A DNA stretch of 8,654 bases from JBFILW01 sp041612005 (GCA_041612005.1 JBFILW010000117.1:1-8654), one strand, 5' to 3'; positions 1 to 6,546 are shown, counted from the stretch's first letter. The notes: a model not told the origin generated them from the sequence alone. Numbers and translations are program-made.

Positions 1-1
1 C

Positions 2-427
2 CACACCCTCAGCCTCACGGACGACGCGATCGAGGCGCGAGCCGACCTGGTGGCCTCGCTCACAGGGGGGCGCGGCGCCGACGTGGTGATCGAGGCGTGC
101 GGGAGCCCGCTCGCTATGGCGGAGGGCTTCGAGCTGCTGCGGGATGGAGGCACGTACGTGATCGCGGGCCACTACACGGACGCCGGTACCGTCGAGATCA
201 ACCCGCACCTGGCGATCAATCGGAAGCACGCCGATGTTCGAGGCCAGTGGGGCACGGACTTCCGGCACGTCGTGCGGGCGTTGGAGGTGGTGGCGAAGCA
301 CCGCGCGCGACTCCCGTTCGCGGAAGCCATCGGGGCGCGCTATCCGCTCGAGGAAGCCAACAGCGCACTCGATGACGTCGAGAGTCTGCGGGTCACGAAA
401 GCGATCATATCACCCGCGATGCGCTGA
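2..427 (+). CDS. Medium-chain (zinc-type) alcohol dehydrogenase, C-terminal part (5'-truncated)
   Basis: The reading frame is open from the window edge to the TGA at 425-427, giving 141 residues. The GTG at position 50 is only an internal valine codon, so the true start lies outside the window. What is visible is the second half of a Rossmann NAD(P)-binding domain: GGRGADVVIEACG, then a strand ending in GGTYVIAGH. This is followed by the C-terminal return to the catalytic domain with the family-typical YPLEEANSALDDV stretch and a final basic VTKAIISP strand. This matches zinc-dependent MDR dehydrogenases such as threonine or sorbitol dehydrogenase relatives, which oxidise alcohols to carbonyls with NAD(P)+. 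The zinc-binding N-terminal half is missing from the window, so the substrate and even zinc dependence cannot be read. It converges on korB and is not in the same operon. Confidence 0.85.
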   Translation, partial: HTLSLTDDAIEARADLVASLTGGRGADVVIEACGSPLAMAEGFELLRDGGTYVIAGHYTDAGTVEINPHLAINRKHADVRGQWGTDFRHVVRALEVVAKHRARLPFAEAIGARYPLEEANSALDDVESLRVTKAIISPAMR

Positions 428-446
428 TCCGCGCCGGCAGCGACAG

Positions 447-1502
447 CTAGCGGAACTTCTTCTGCAGCTCCTGCAGAGCTGTAGCGCCGGGGTTGAGCCG
501 CTCGAACGGGACCTGCGTCAGCGGTTCATCGACTGTTCCCTGCTGTGTATGGAAGTCCTGCGAGTCCTCCTCGATGAACAGGAGGCCGGTGACGATCTCG
601 CCCTGGTCACCCCGCTCGCGCAAGTACGCTTCGACGCGCTTCCTGTCAGTGGGATCGAAGTCTTCGGCGATCTTGCGGAACCGCACCACGCTGCCGTCGT
701 GCATGGTCACGTCCCGGGTCCCGCCCGACTCGTAATCCGCCGTGATCGTGTGGGTCAGCGGGACGAAATCGGTGTGCACGACCTCGAACTTGTTCTCGCG
801 CGTGTAGGCGTAGCTCTTGGTCGAGCCCTCGTGATCGTTGAACGTCACGCATGGCGAGATGATGTCGACCATGGCAAGTCCCGGGTGCCTGAGCCCGGCC
901 TTGAGGATCGGTACGAGCTGCTTCCTGTCGCCCGAGAAGCTGCGGGCCACAAAGGTGGCGCCGATGCTGAGGGCGAGTAGCACGGGATCGATCGGCGTCT
1001 GCACGTTGGACTTGCCCCACTTGGACCGTGAGCCCACGTCGGCCGAGGCCGAGAACTGCCCCTTGGTGAGCGCGTACATGCCGTTGTTCTCTATCAGGTA
1101 GAGCATGTTGACGTTGCGGCGGATCGCGTGGCACATCTGCCCGATCCCGATCGAGAGCGAGTCGCCGTCGCCGGAGATCCCGATGTAGATCAGGTCACGG
1201 TTGGCGGCGTTGGCGCCCGATGCGATCGCCGGCATCCTGCCGTGCACGGAGTTGAAGCCGTGCGACTCGTTCATGAAGTAGGTCGGTGTCTTGGACGAGC
1301 AACCGATACCGCTCAGCTTCGCGGCCCGGTGCGGAGGCATGTCCAGCTCGAAGAACGCTTCGATGACCGCCGCCGTGATAGAGTCGTGTCCGCAACCGGC
1401 GCAGAGGGTGGACATGGAGCCTTCGTAGTCGCGGCGGGTGAGGCCGAGCGCATTCTTCTTGAGGCCGGGGTGACGTACCTTTGCCTTCGGAGTATGGGTC
1501 AT
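447..1502 (-). CDS. korB: 2-oxoacid:ferredoxin oxidoreductase, beta subunit (KorB-like)
   Basis: The 351-residue thiamine-diphosphate subunit of a two-subunit 2-oxoacid:ferredoxin oxidoreductase. With KorA it decarboxylates a 2-oxoacid (2-oxoglutarate in characterised relatives) to an acyl-CoA and reduces ferredoxin in the cytoplasm. The four cysteines expected to hold the proximal [4Fe-4S] cluster are present: C34 and C37 in LCAGCGHD, C68 in GIGCSSKTP, and C218 in ISPCVTF. The ThDP/Mg motif runs from GDGDSLSIG (111-119) to ENNGMYALTKGQ (138-149). The C-terminal 120 residues form the extension I associate with aerobic-type KorB. The ATG at 1500-1502 overlaps the korA stop as ATGA and has a GGAGG nine bases upstream. 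The open frame continues to 2315 but that stretch is antisense-frame noise inside korA, so the ATGA start is preferred. Substrate choice between 2-oxoglutarate and another oxoacid cannot be proved from sequence. Confidence 0.95.
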   Translation of the reverse strand: MTHTPKAKVRHPGLKKNALGLTRRDYEGSMSTLCAGCGHDSITAAVIEAFFELDMPPHRAAKLSGIGCSSKTPTYFMNESHGFNSVHGRMPAIASGANAANRDLIYIGISGDGDSLSIGIGQMCHAIRRNVNMLYLIENNGMYALTKGQFSASADVGSRSKWGKSNVQTPIDPVLLALSIGATFVARSFSGDRKQLVPILKAGLRHPGLAMVDIISPCVTFNDHEGSTKSYAYTRENKFEVVHTDFVPLTHTITADYESGGTRDVTMHDGSVVRFRKIAEDFDPTDRKRVEAYLRERGDQGEIVTGLLFIEEDSQDFHTQQGTVDEPLTQVPFERLNPGATALQELQKKFR

Positions 1503-3382
1503 ACCTCTACGCCTCCGATCCTGCTCTTCACGCCATCTGCCGCGTCGGGAATACCGGCTCGACCCTCTTCTCCGTACTCGGCCACGGTGCCCGTGCCCTG
1601 CAGCAGCTCGTTGACTCCGGATACGACGTGGTGAGCGCTGAGGGGCATCCCCCCGTAGTAGCGCACCGAGGCCAGGCGTTCCTTCGGCACGGTCGCCTCG
1701 ATCGTGAGAAGCGAGTGCAGCTGGCCGTCGCGGTTCTGGTCGACCACGAAGTTCCGCTCGTGCTCGCGAAGGAACTCTCCGACCGTGTCGGCAAACGGAA
1801 AGCCCCTGATCCGCATGTAGTCGAGGACCACCCCATCCCGCTCCAGGATATCGAGCGCTTCGATTACGGCGGGATGCGAGCTGCCGAGAGCGACGATCGC
1901 CATCTGGGCCCCCGGCCGCCTCACGATCTCGGGCTCCGGAACGTGGCTCGCCGCGCCATCGATCTTTCGGCGCAGCCGGTCCACCACCTGCGTGTATTCC
2001 TCGGAGTCCTCGGTATAGCGCCCGAACTGGTTGTGCCCGGAACCCCGTGTGAAGTAGGCGCCCTTCGGATGGACGCCCGGCAGAGTCCGATACGGAATCC
2101 CATCGCCGTCCACGTCCAGATAGCGGTAGAACTGGTCGATGTTCTCGAGGTCCTCGGCACCGAGGACTTTGCCCCGGTCCGGCCGGTATGAGTCGTCCCA
2201 TTCGAGGCGCGGGACGACCCAGTCGTTCATCCCGACATCGAGGTCCGAGACGACGAACACCGGCGTCTGAAACCTCTCGGCGAGGTCGAACGCACTCACC
2301 GACATCGTGAAGCATTCACCGGGGTCGCCCGGGAACAGGACGATGTGCTTCGTGTCTCCGTGGGAGGCGTAGGCGACCATCAGCAGGTCGCCTTGCTGTG
2401 TTCGGGTCGGCATTCCGGTGGACGGCCCCGCGCGCTGCACGTCGAAGATCACGCCGGGAATCTCGGCGTAGTAGGCGAGACCGATGAACTCGCTCATCAG
2501 CGAGATACCTGGACCGCTGGTCGCGGTGAAAGCGCGGGCTCCGCTCCAGCCGGCGCCGATCACGATGCCGGCCGCCGCCAGCTCGTCCTCCGCCTGGATG
2601 ATGCAGAAGAGGTTCTTTCCGCTCTCCGGGTCGTGACGGTACTGCTCGCAAAAGCCGGAGAACCCGTCGACCAGTGATGTGGATGGCGTGATCGGATACC
2701 ACGCGGCCACGGTGGCGCCCGCGTACAGGCAGCCGAGCGCTGCGGCGGTATTGCCGTCGATGAGGATCGAGTCGTTTCGCGGGCCGGTCTTCTCGAGATG
2801 CACCGGAAGCGGCGTCTCGAAGTGCTCCCGCGCGTAGTCGTACCCGAGCTTGATCGCCTGGTAGTTGGCGTCCATCAGCTTCGGTTTTCGGGCGAAGCTC
2901 TGCTCGAGCAGCTCCTTCACGATCTCCGGATCGATCTCTAGCAAGGCCACCAGCGCGCCGACGTACACTATGTTCTTCATCAGGATGCGCGTCCGGGAGC
3001 CGCTGAAGTGCTCGTTGCCCATCCCGGCGATCGGAATCCCGATGAAGGAAATGTCCTCCCGCTGGAGAGCCGCATCGAGGGGCCACGTCGAATCGTACAG
3101 CAGGTAGCCGCCGCTCCGCACCTCCGCGACGTCGCGGTCGTAGGTCGCCGAGTTCATGGCCACGAGGAGGTCGTACTCAGGGGTTCGTGCCGTATGTCCG
3201 GCACCGTTCACCCGGATCTCGTACCAGGTCGGAAGACCCTGAATGTTGGACGGGAACACGTTCTTGCCGGAGACCGGAATGCCCATGCGGAAGATGGCCT
3301 GCATGAGCAGGCCATTGGCGCTCGCCGAGCCGGTTCCGTTGACCGTACCGATCTTGATCGCGAACTCGTTGACACCGCTCAT
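1499..3382 (-). CDS. korA: 2-oxoacid:ferredoxin oxidoreductase, fused gamma-alpha subunit (KorA-like)
   Basis: A 627-residue partner of KorB. Residues 1-190 form the gamma domain (IGTVNGTGSASANGLLMQA, then NVFPSNIQGLPTWYEIRVNG). From about residue 205 follows the alpha pyrimidine-binding domain with the hallmark WYPITPSTSLVDGF (228-241), IIQAEDELAAAG (261-272) and FTATSGPGISLMSEF (285-299). A C-terminal domain begins near residue 490 (MAIVALGSSHPAV). This fused gamma-alpha layout and size match KorA of the aerobic Mycobacterium/halophile/Bacteroidetes type rather than four-subunit enzymes. The ATG at 3380-3382 overlaps the TGA of the upstream ferredoxin frame as ATGA, and no clear Shine-Dalgarno sequence is visible, so translational coupling is likely. 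The open frame runs on upstream to 3691, but that part reads only as out-of-frame ferredoxin sequence. Domain identity is certain; the oxoacid substrate is inferred. Confidence 0.95.
   Translation of the reverse strand: MSGVNEFAIKIGTVNGTGSASANGLLMQAIFRMGIPVSGKNVFPSNIQGLPTWYEIRVNGAGHTARTPEYDLLVAMNSATYDRDVAEVRSGGYLLYDSTWPLDAALQREDISFIGIPIAGMGNEHFSGSRTRILMKNIVYVGALVALLEIDPEIVKELLEQSFARKPKLMDANYQAIKLGYDYAREHFETPLPVHLEKTGPRNDSILIDGNTAAALGCLYAGATVAAWYPITPSTSLVDGFSGFCEQYRHDPESGKNLFCIIQAEDELAAAGIVIGAGWSGARAFTATSGPGISLMSEFIGLAYYAEIPGVIFDVQRAGPSTGMPTRTQQGDLLMVAYASHGDTKHIVLFPGDPGECFTMSVSAFDLAERFQTPVFVVSDLDVGMNDWVVPRLEWDDSYRPDRGKVLGAEDLENIDQFYRYLDVDGDGIPYRTLPGVHPKGAYFTRGSGHNQFGRYTEDSEEYTQVVDRLRRKIDGAASHVPEPEIVRRPGAQMAIVALGSSHPAVIEALDILERDGVVLDYMRIRGFPFADTVGEFLREHERNFVVDQNRDGQLHSLLTIEATVPKERLASVRYYGGMPLSAHHVVSGVNELLQGTGTVAEYGEEGRAGIPDAADGVKSRIGGVEV
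1512..1516 (-). promoter_or_regulatory. Ribosome binding site of korB
   Basis: On the minus strand GGAGG lies nine bases before the korB ATG, inside the last codons of korA. It supports the ATGA-overlap start at 1502 over any start in the longer open frame. Confidence 0.65.
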
Positions 3383-3837
3383 GCGGGTGCCAGCGACTGG
3401 GCGGGCGCGCCGGCGCGCTCCACGGGCCGTCCGGCGTACGGCATGAGCAGCTCGAACTGGCGCATGTCCCACGCGGCCGTCGGGCAGCGCTCTGCGCACA
3501 GGCCGCAGTGAATGCAGAGGTCTTCGTCCTTCACCATCACCCGTTCGGTTTGCGGAAGCGCGCCGGACACGTACAGGTCCTGGGTGAGATTCTCGGCCGG
3601 CGCCGTGAGCCGTGTTCGCAGCTCGACCTCCGAGCCGTTGTCGGTGATCGTGAGGCAGTCGAGCGGACATACATCGATACACGCGTCGCACTCGATGCAG
3701 AGGCGGTCGATGAAAAAGGTCTGGATGTCACAATTCAGGCAGCGCTCGACTTCCGCCACGGCCTGGCGTATGTCGAACCCGAGCTCGACTTCCGTCCCCA
3801 ACGCGGCGAGCCGTTCCTCCAGCTCGACGTGTCGCAT
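3379..3837 (-). CDS. Polyferredoxin domain protein, two [4Fe-4S] clusters plus a CxxC motif (probably the C-terminal part of the upstream flavoprotein)
   Basis: A 152-residue frame with an RCLNCD motif (C33, C36), a first ferredoxin motif C47-x2-C50-x2-C53-x3-C57-P (LCIECDACIDVCP), a further cysteine C61, and a second motif C108-x2-C111-x2-C114-x3-C118-P (LCIHCGLCAERCP). It should carry two [4Fe-4S] clusters and act as electron acceptor or donor for KorAB. The ATG at 3835-3837 lies 103 bases inside the upstream flavoprotein frame and has no Shine-Dalgarno sequence. In relatives I recall, this MxHVxL...ELGFD...ERCLNCD segment is the C-terminal domain of the GltD-like protein itself, so this may not be a separate gene (see the frameshift entry). 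Its stop overlaps korA as ATGA. The ferredoxin identity is certain; its independence as a gene is doubtful. Confidence 0.8.
   Translation of the reverse strand: MRHVELEERLAALGTEVELGFDIRQAVAEVERCLNCDIQTFFIDRLCIECDACIDVCPLDCLTITDNGSEVELRTRLTAPAENLTQDLYVSGALPQTERVMVKDEDLCIHCGLCAERCPTAAWDMRQFELLMPYAGRPVERAGAPAQSLAPA
3735..3837 (-). other. Apparent frameshift junction between flavoprotein and polyferredoxin frames
   Basis: On the minus strand the flavoprotein reads gaa cgc cga tgc gac (E R R C D), while the ferredoxin reads atg cga cac (M R H) starting at the last base of cga. Adding a single base after cgccg gives E R R M R H V E L in one frame and a continuous protein of about 574 residues. The two frames overlap for 103 bases, and the ferredoxin ATG has no ribosome site. 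This favours a broken or mis-sequenced fusion over a natural overlap; programmed frameshifting is less likely because no slippery run is present. Confidence 0.6.
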
Positions 3838-5102
3838 CGGCGTTCGCTGACCGGGACTCCCTGGCAGTGGTTGTGGATCGAGATCGCCGCCTGATGCCCG
3901 TGCTCGACGGCCCAGATGATGTTCTCAGGCCCCCAGGCCGCATCCCCGCCGCAGAAGACGCCGTCGAGGCTCGTCTGGAAGGTGCTCTTGTCCACGATCG
4001 GCATCTCCCACTCGTTGAACTCGATCCCTATGTCACGCTCGATCCAGGGGAACGCGTTGTCCTGCCCGATGGCCAGGATCACCCGGTCGCACGGCATGAA
4101 CACGGTATCGTGCACTTCCTTCTCGAGCCTGCCGTTGGCGCCTTCGTGCCATGACACGAGCTCGAAGTCCATCCCCTTCAGCTCGCCGTCCTCGATCACG
4201 AAACGGAGCGGCGAGTGGTTCTCGCAGATCTCGACCTGTTCCGCCTCCGCGTCTTCCAACTCCCACGGTGATGCCTTGAACATGCCACGCCCTTTGCGGG
4301 CCATGACTTTGACGTCGGTGCCACCGATCCGCTTGGCGGTCCGGCAGCAGTCCATCGCCGTGTTGCCGACCCCGATCACCAGGACCCGCGGCTCGATCTC
4401 GGAGATGTGCTCGAAGGCGACCGACTCGAGCCACTCGATTCCGATCTCGATCCGGTCGGTCTCGTAGCGGCCCGGGATGTCGAGGTTCTTGCCCTTCGGA
4501 GCCCCCGAGCCGATGAACACCGCGTCGAAACCCTCTTCGAGCAGGGCCTTCATGGAGTCGACCGGCGTGTTGAGCCGCAGATCCACGCCCATGTCGATGA
4601 TGTAGTCGATCTCCTCCTGAAGCACCTGGGGGGGAAGGCGGAACTGAGGAATGTTCGTCCACATGAGGCCACCGGGGCGGTCGAGCTTCTCGAAGATCGT
4701 CACCTCGTAGCCGAGCGGCATCAGGTCGTTGGCCACCGTCAGCGAGGCGGGACCCGCGCCGACGCACGCCACGCGTTTCCCGTTCTTCTCGGCCGGGGCA
4801 CGCGGCAACCGGTCGGTGATGTCGTCGCGGAGATCGGCCGCCACCCGCTTGAGGCGGCAGATCGCCACCGGCTCCCCGTCGATGCGGGTCCGCCGGCACA
4901 CGGGCTCGCACGGCCGATCGCACGTCCTGCCCAGAATACCGGGAAACACGTTGGACTCCCGGTTCAGCATGTAGGCGTCGCTGTACTGACCCTGCGCGAT
5001 TAGTCGGATATACTGCGGGACGTTGGTGTGAGCGGGACAGCCCCACTGGCAGTCGACGACTTTGTGGAAGTAACTGGGATCGTAGACGTCCGTCGGTTCC
5101 AC
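3735..5102 (-). CDS. GltD/NfnB-type FAD-dependent NAD(P)H oxidoreductase, C-terminus apparently frameshifted
   Basis: A 455-residue frame of the glutamate-synthase small-subunit family, which passes electrons between NAD(P)H, FAD and iron-sulfur clusters. N-terminal cysteines C18 and C22 (CQWGCP) and C61, C65, C69 (CDRPCEPVC) plus C82 form the Fe-S region. The FAD motif VGAGPAS is at 114-120 with an acidic end at E138. The second nucleotide motif VIGVGNTAMD spans 242-251. The C-terminal FAD motif GVFCGGDAAWGPENIIWAVEHGHQAA is at 381-406. Recognisable sequence stops near PVSER (417-421). The last 34 residues (Ser/Arg/Trp-rich) are simply the next gene read out of frame. There is no glutamate synthase large subunit in the window; KorAB downstream is the likelier partner, so this probably links ferredoxin and NAD(P)H pools. 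The start is GTG at 5102, with no in-frame ATG or GTG upstream and no close Shine-Dalgarno sequence. Confidence 0.9.
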   Translation of the reverse strand: MEPTDVYDPSYFHKVVDCQWGCPAHTNVPQYIRLIAQGQYSDAYMLNRESNVFPGILGRTCDRPCEPVCRRTRIDGEPVAICRLKRVAADLRDDITDRLPRAPAEKNGKRVACVGAGPASLTVANDLMPLGYEVTIFEKLDRPGGLMWTNIPQFRLPPQVLQEEIDYIIDMGVDLRLNTPVDSMKALLEEGFDAVFIGSGAPKGKNLDIPGRYETDRIEIGIEWLESVAFEHISEIEPRVLVIGVGNTAMDCCRTAKRIGGTDVKVMARKGRGMFKASPWELEDAEAEQVEICENHSPLRFVIEDGELKGMDFELVSWHEGANGRLEKEVHDTVFMPCDRVILAIGQDNAFPWIERDIGIEFNEWEMPIVDKSTFQTSLDGVFCGGDAAWGPENIIWAVEHGHQAAISIHNHCQGVPVSERRCDTSSWRNGSPRWGRKSSSGSTYARPWRKSSAA

Positions 5103-5156
5103 GTGTTTGTCCGTTCCGGTCTTCGTAAGGGCCCTCGGCCCTCCCTCCTGGTTTAT

Positions 5157-5174
5157 GCTCCGGCCCGCCGGAGC
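5157..5174. other. Perfect 8-bp inverted repeat in the leader of the flavoprotein gene
   Basis: GCTCCGGC and GCCGGAGC are separated by two bases in the 141-bp gap between the DmdA-like gene and the flavoprotein gene. In the transcript it would form a stable GC stem with a small loop. On the minus strand it is followed by ATAAACC rather than a T run, so it is not a standard intrinsic terminator. It could be an operator, an attenuator or an RNA-processing site. Confidence 0.45.
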
Positions 5175-5243
5175 CGCTGCCCTAATCCTAAACAGCCCCG
5201 AAGCCGCGGGCCAGAACGACGGGACGCCAGCCGAGCGGGAGAC

Positions 5244-6392
5244 TCAGGACTTGGGGATCTCTTTGCTTGGGTCCACGAACGGCTTCGGAACAACGGTGAC
5301 CGGTTGCTCGCCGGTCGGGACCTCCGCAACCAGTGTCGTCCCGAGTTCGGCGTGCTCGACCGGCACCATGGCGTAGCCAATGTTCTTCTCCAGACGCGGC
5401 GAGTAGACAGCCGACGTGATCGCCCCCACCACGTCGCCGTTCGCGCGCACCGGCCAGCGGCTCATGTTCATGTCCAACCGCTCACCCGCGATCTCGACCC
5501 CGACCAGCTTGCGGCGCACACCCTCCTTCTTGATGCGGGCGAGCGCCTCTTTGCGGATGAAATCGGCCTCCTGCTCCAGCTTCACCTGCCACCCGAGCCC
5601 GACTTCGAATGGGTTCTCGTCTATCGTCATATCGACGCCGTAGTTGAGGATGCCCGCCTCGATGCGGCGGATGTCCGACGGCCCGGTGGGAGCGATCCCG
5701 TGCGGCTTTCCCGCCTCCATCACCCGGTCCCAGAGCTCGACCCCGCGGCTCGGGTCGCGCAGATAGAGCTCGAAGCCGACTTCCCCACTCCAACCCGTGC
5801 GGGTCACGATCACCGGAATGCCGTCCAACTCGGTGTCGAGGAACCAGTAGTAGTCGAGCTCGAGAACCGCGTCGCCGAACAGCTCCTGCAGCACGGGTTT
5901 CGACTTCGGTCCCTGCACCTGCATCGGCGCCACGTCGAGCTCCTTCACCTCCACGTCCATCCCGGAGTTGTACGCGACCCCGCGCGCCCACAGCAGCACG
6001 TCGCTGTCGGCCAGCGCCAGCCAGAATCGGTTCTCCTCCAGACGAAGGAGGACCGGATCGTTGACGATCCCACCGTCTTCGGCCGTGATGATGACGTACT
6101 TGCCCTGACCTACCGCGCACTTGGAGAGGTCGCGGGGCGTGAGGAGGTTGGTGAAGGCGAATCCGTCGGGACCGCTGATCTCGACCTGCCGCTCGACCGA
6201 CACATCCCACACCGTCACGCCGTTCAGAAGCTTCCAGTACTCCTGCTCCAGGTCGTCGTAGCCGATCGGCAAGAACGTGTGGTTGTACACCGTATAGCCC
6301 CAGCATCCATCTCGCAGCGTCGCGTCGAAGTAGGGTGAGCGGCGGAGTCGCGCGCCGCGCTGGACCGTCGCCATGTCGAAGCCTGCCGTCAT
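5244..6392 (-). CDS. Tetrahydrofolate-dependent aminomethyl/methyltransferase, GcvT superfamily, DmdA-like branch
   Basis: A 382-residue cytoplasmic protein of the GcvT fold, which moves a one-carbon unit from a small methylated donor to tetrahydrofolate. The N-terminal region RLRRSPYFD, YTVYNHTFLP (33-42), VWDVSVERQVEISGPD (61-76) and LLTPRDLSK (83-91) resembles DMSP demethylase DmdA as I remember it, not the FAGW and DVSHMG signature of glycine-cleavage T protein. It also has GGIVNDPV (107-114), where T proteins have a GGIxDD-type motif, plus VQGPK (159-163), TRTGWSGEVGFELYL (197-211) and RRIEAGILNYGVDM (242-255), the conserved folate-site arginine region. DmdA proteins have SKQGGFE where this one has SGEVGFE, so DMSP may not be the substrate. 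The start at 6392 is fixed by an AGGAGGTGA just before the ATG; the longer open frame to 6548 runs through the promoter region. It is probably co-transcribed with the Kor genes. Confidence 0.85.
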   Translation of the reverse strand: MTAGFDMATVQRGARLRRSPYFDATLRDGCWGYTVYNHTFLPIGYDDLEQEYWKLLNGVTVWDVSVERQVEISGPDGFAFTNLLTPRDLSKCAVGQGKYVIITAEDGGIVNDPVLLRLEENRFWLALADSDVLLWARGVAYNSGMDVEVKELDVAPMQVQGPKSKPVLQELFGDAVLELDYYWFLDTELDGIPVIVTRTGWSGEVGFELYLRDPSRGVELWDRVMEAGKPHGIAPTGPSDIRRIEAGILNYGVDMTIDENPFEVGLGWQVKLEQEADFIRKEALARIKKEGVRRKLVGVEIAGERLDMNMSRWPVRANGDVVGAITSAVYSPRLEKNIGYAMVPVEHAELGTTLVAEVPTGEQPVTVVPKPFVDPSKEIPKS

Positions 6393-6393
6393 C

Positions 6394-6402
6394 TCACCTC
6401 CT
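6394..6402 (-). promoter_or_regulatory. Strong ribosome binding site of the DmdA-like gene
   Basis: AGGAGGTGA on the minus strand is a nine-base match to the 16S rRNA 3' end complement, one base before the ATG (four bases from AGGAGG). It decides the start at 6392 against the upstream in-frame alternatives and suggests high expression. Confidence 0.8.
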
Positions 6403-6433
6403 GGGTCTCCGGGTTGCTGTTCGGGCCGGATCA

Positions 6434-6449
6434 TCGAGCATCGGCTCGA
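6434..6449. other. Perfect inverted repeat TCGAGC-ATCG-GCTCGA
   Basis: Six-base arms flank a four-base loop, 42-57 bases before the ATG of the DmdA-like gene in the divergent region. It could be a regulator operator or a 5' leader hairpin of the minus-strand transcript. Such a repeat can also arise by chance in GC-rich DNA. Confidence 0.4.
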
Positions 6450-6485
6450 GTCGCGCAAGCCACTGGAACGTCGGCGCCACTCGAC

Positions 6486-6506
6486 AGTATATTCAGGAGT
6501 ATTCCC
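6486..6506. promoter_or_regulatory. Candidate divergent promoter core with AGTAT direct repeats
   Basis: This is the only AT-rich patch in the 154-bp divergent region. It holds TATATT on the plus strand (6488-6493) and TATACT on the minus strand (6486-6491), both plausible -10 elements. Two AGTAT-containing half repeats (AGTATATTC and AGTATTCC) lie 11 bases apart, and the second is part of a GGA-n4-TCC dyad. No good -35 hexamer is visible on either strand. Confidence 0.3.
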
Positions 6507-6535
6507 TCCGTGCTCGCGCAGCGAGACTGAACTGC

Positions 6536-6540
6536 GGGAG
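6536..6540 (+). promoter_or_regulatory. Ribosome binding site of the FecR-domain gene
   Basis: GGGAG lies six bases before the ATG at 6547 and supports that start. The start is also favoured because a signal peptide begins there. Confidence 0.6.
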
Positions 6541-6546
6541 CGTATC

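Noticed and set aside
465..481. CAGCT-n7-AGCTG hairpin near the end of korB as a shared terminator
   Set aside because: It lies inside korB coding sequence, has a short stem and no T tract on either side; probably chance.
2105..2134. EF-hand-like DVDGDGI in KorA (residues 423-429) as a calcium site
   Set aside because: I recall this stretch as an ordinary part of this KorA clade; there is no paired EF-hand or other support.
1503..2315. Upstream extension of the korB frame
   Set aside because: The extra residues are Arg/Gly-rich noise overlapping korA; the ATGA overlap and GGAGG fix the start at 1502.
3383..3691. Upstream extension of the korA frame
   Set aside because: It reads out of frame through the ferredoxin cysteine motifs; the family-typical N-terminus starts at the ATG at 3382.
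5028..6338. Long plus-strand open frame of 436 codons opposite the DmdA-like and flavoprotein genes
   Set aside because: It is an antisense shadow in GC-rich DNA: composition is His/Arg/Leu-rich without domains, while the minus strand shows clear conserved motifs.
6373..6546. Earlier start for the FecR-domain gene at 6373
   Set aside because: It would run through the divergent promoter and into the DmdA-like gene, and would place the signal peptide internally.
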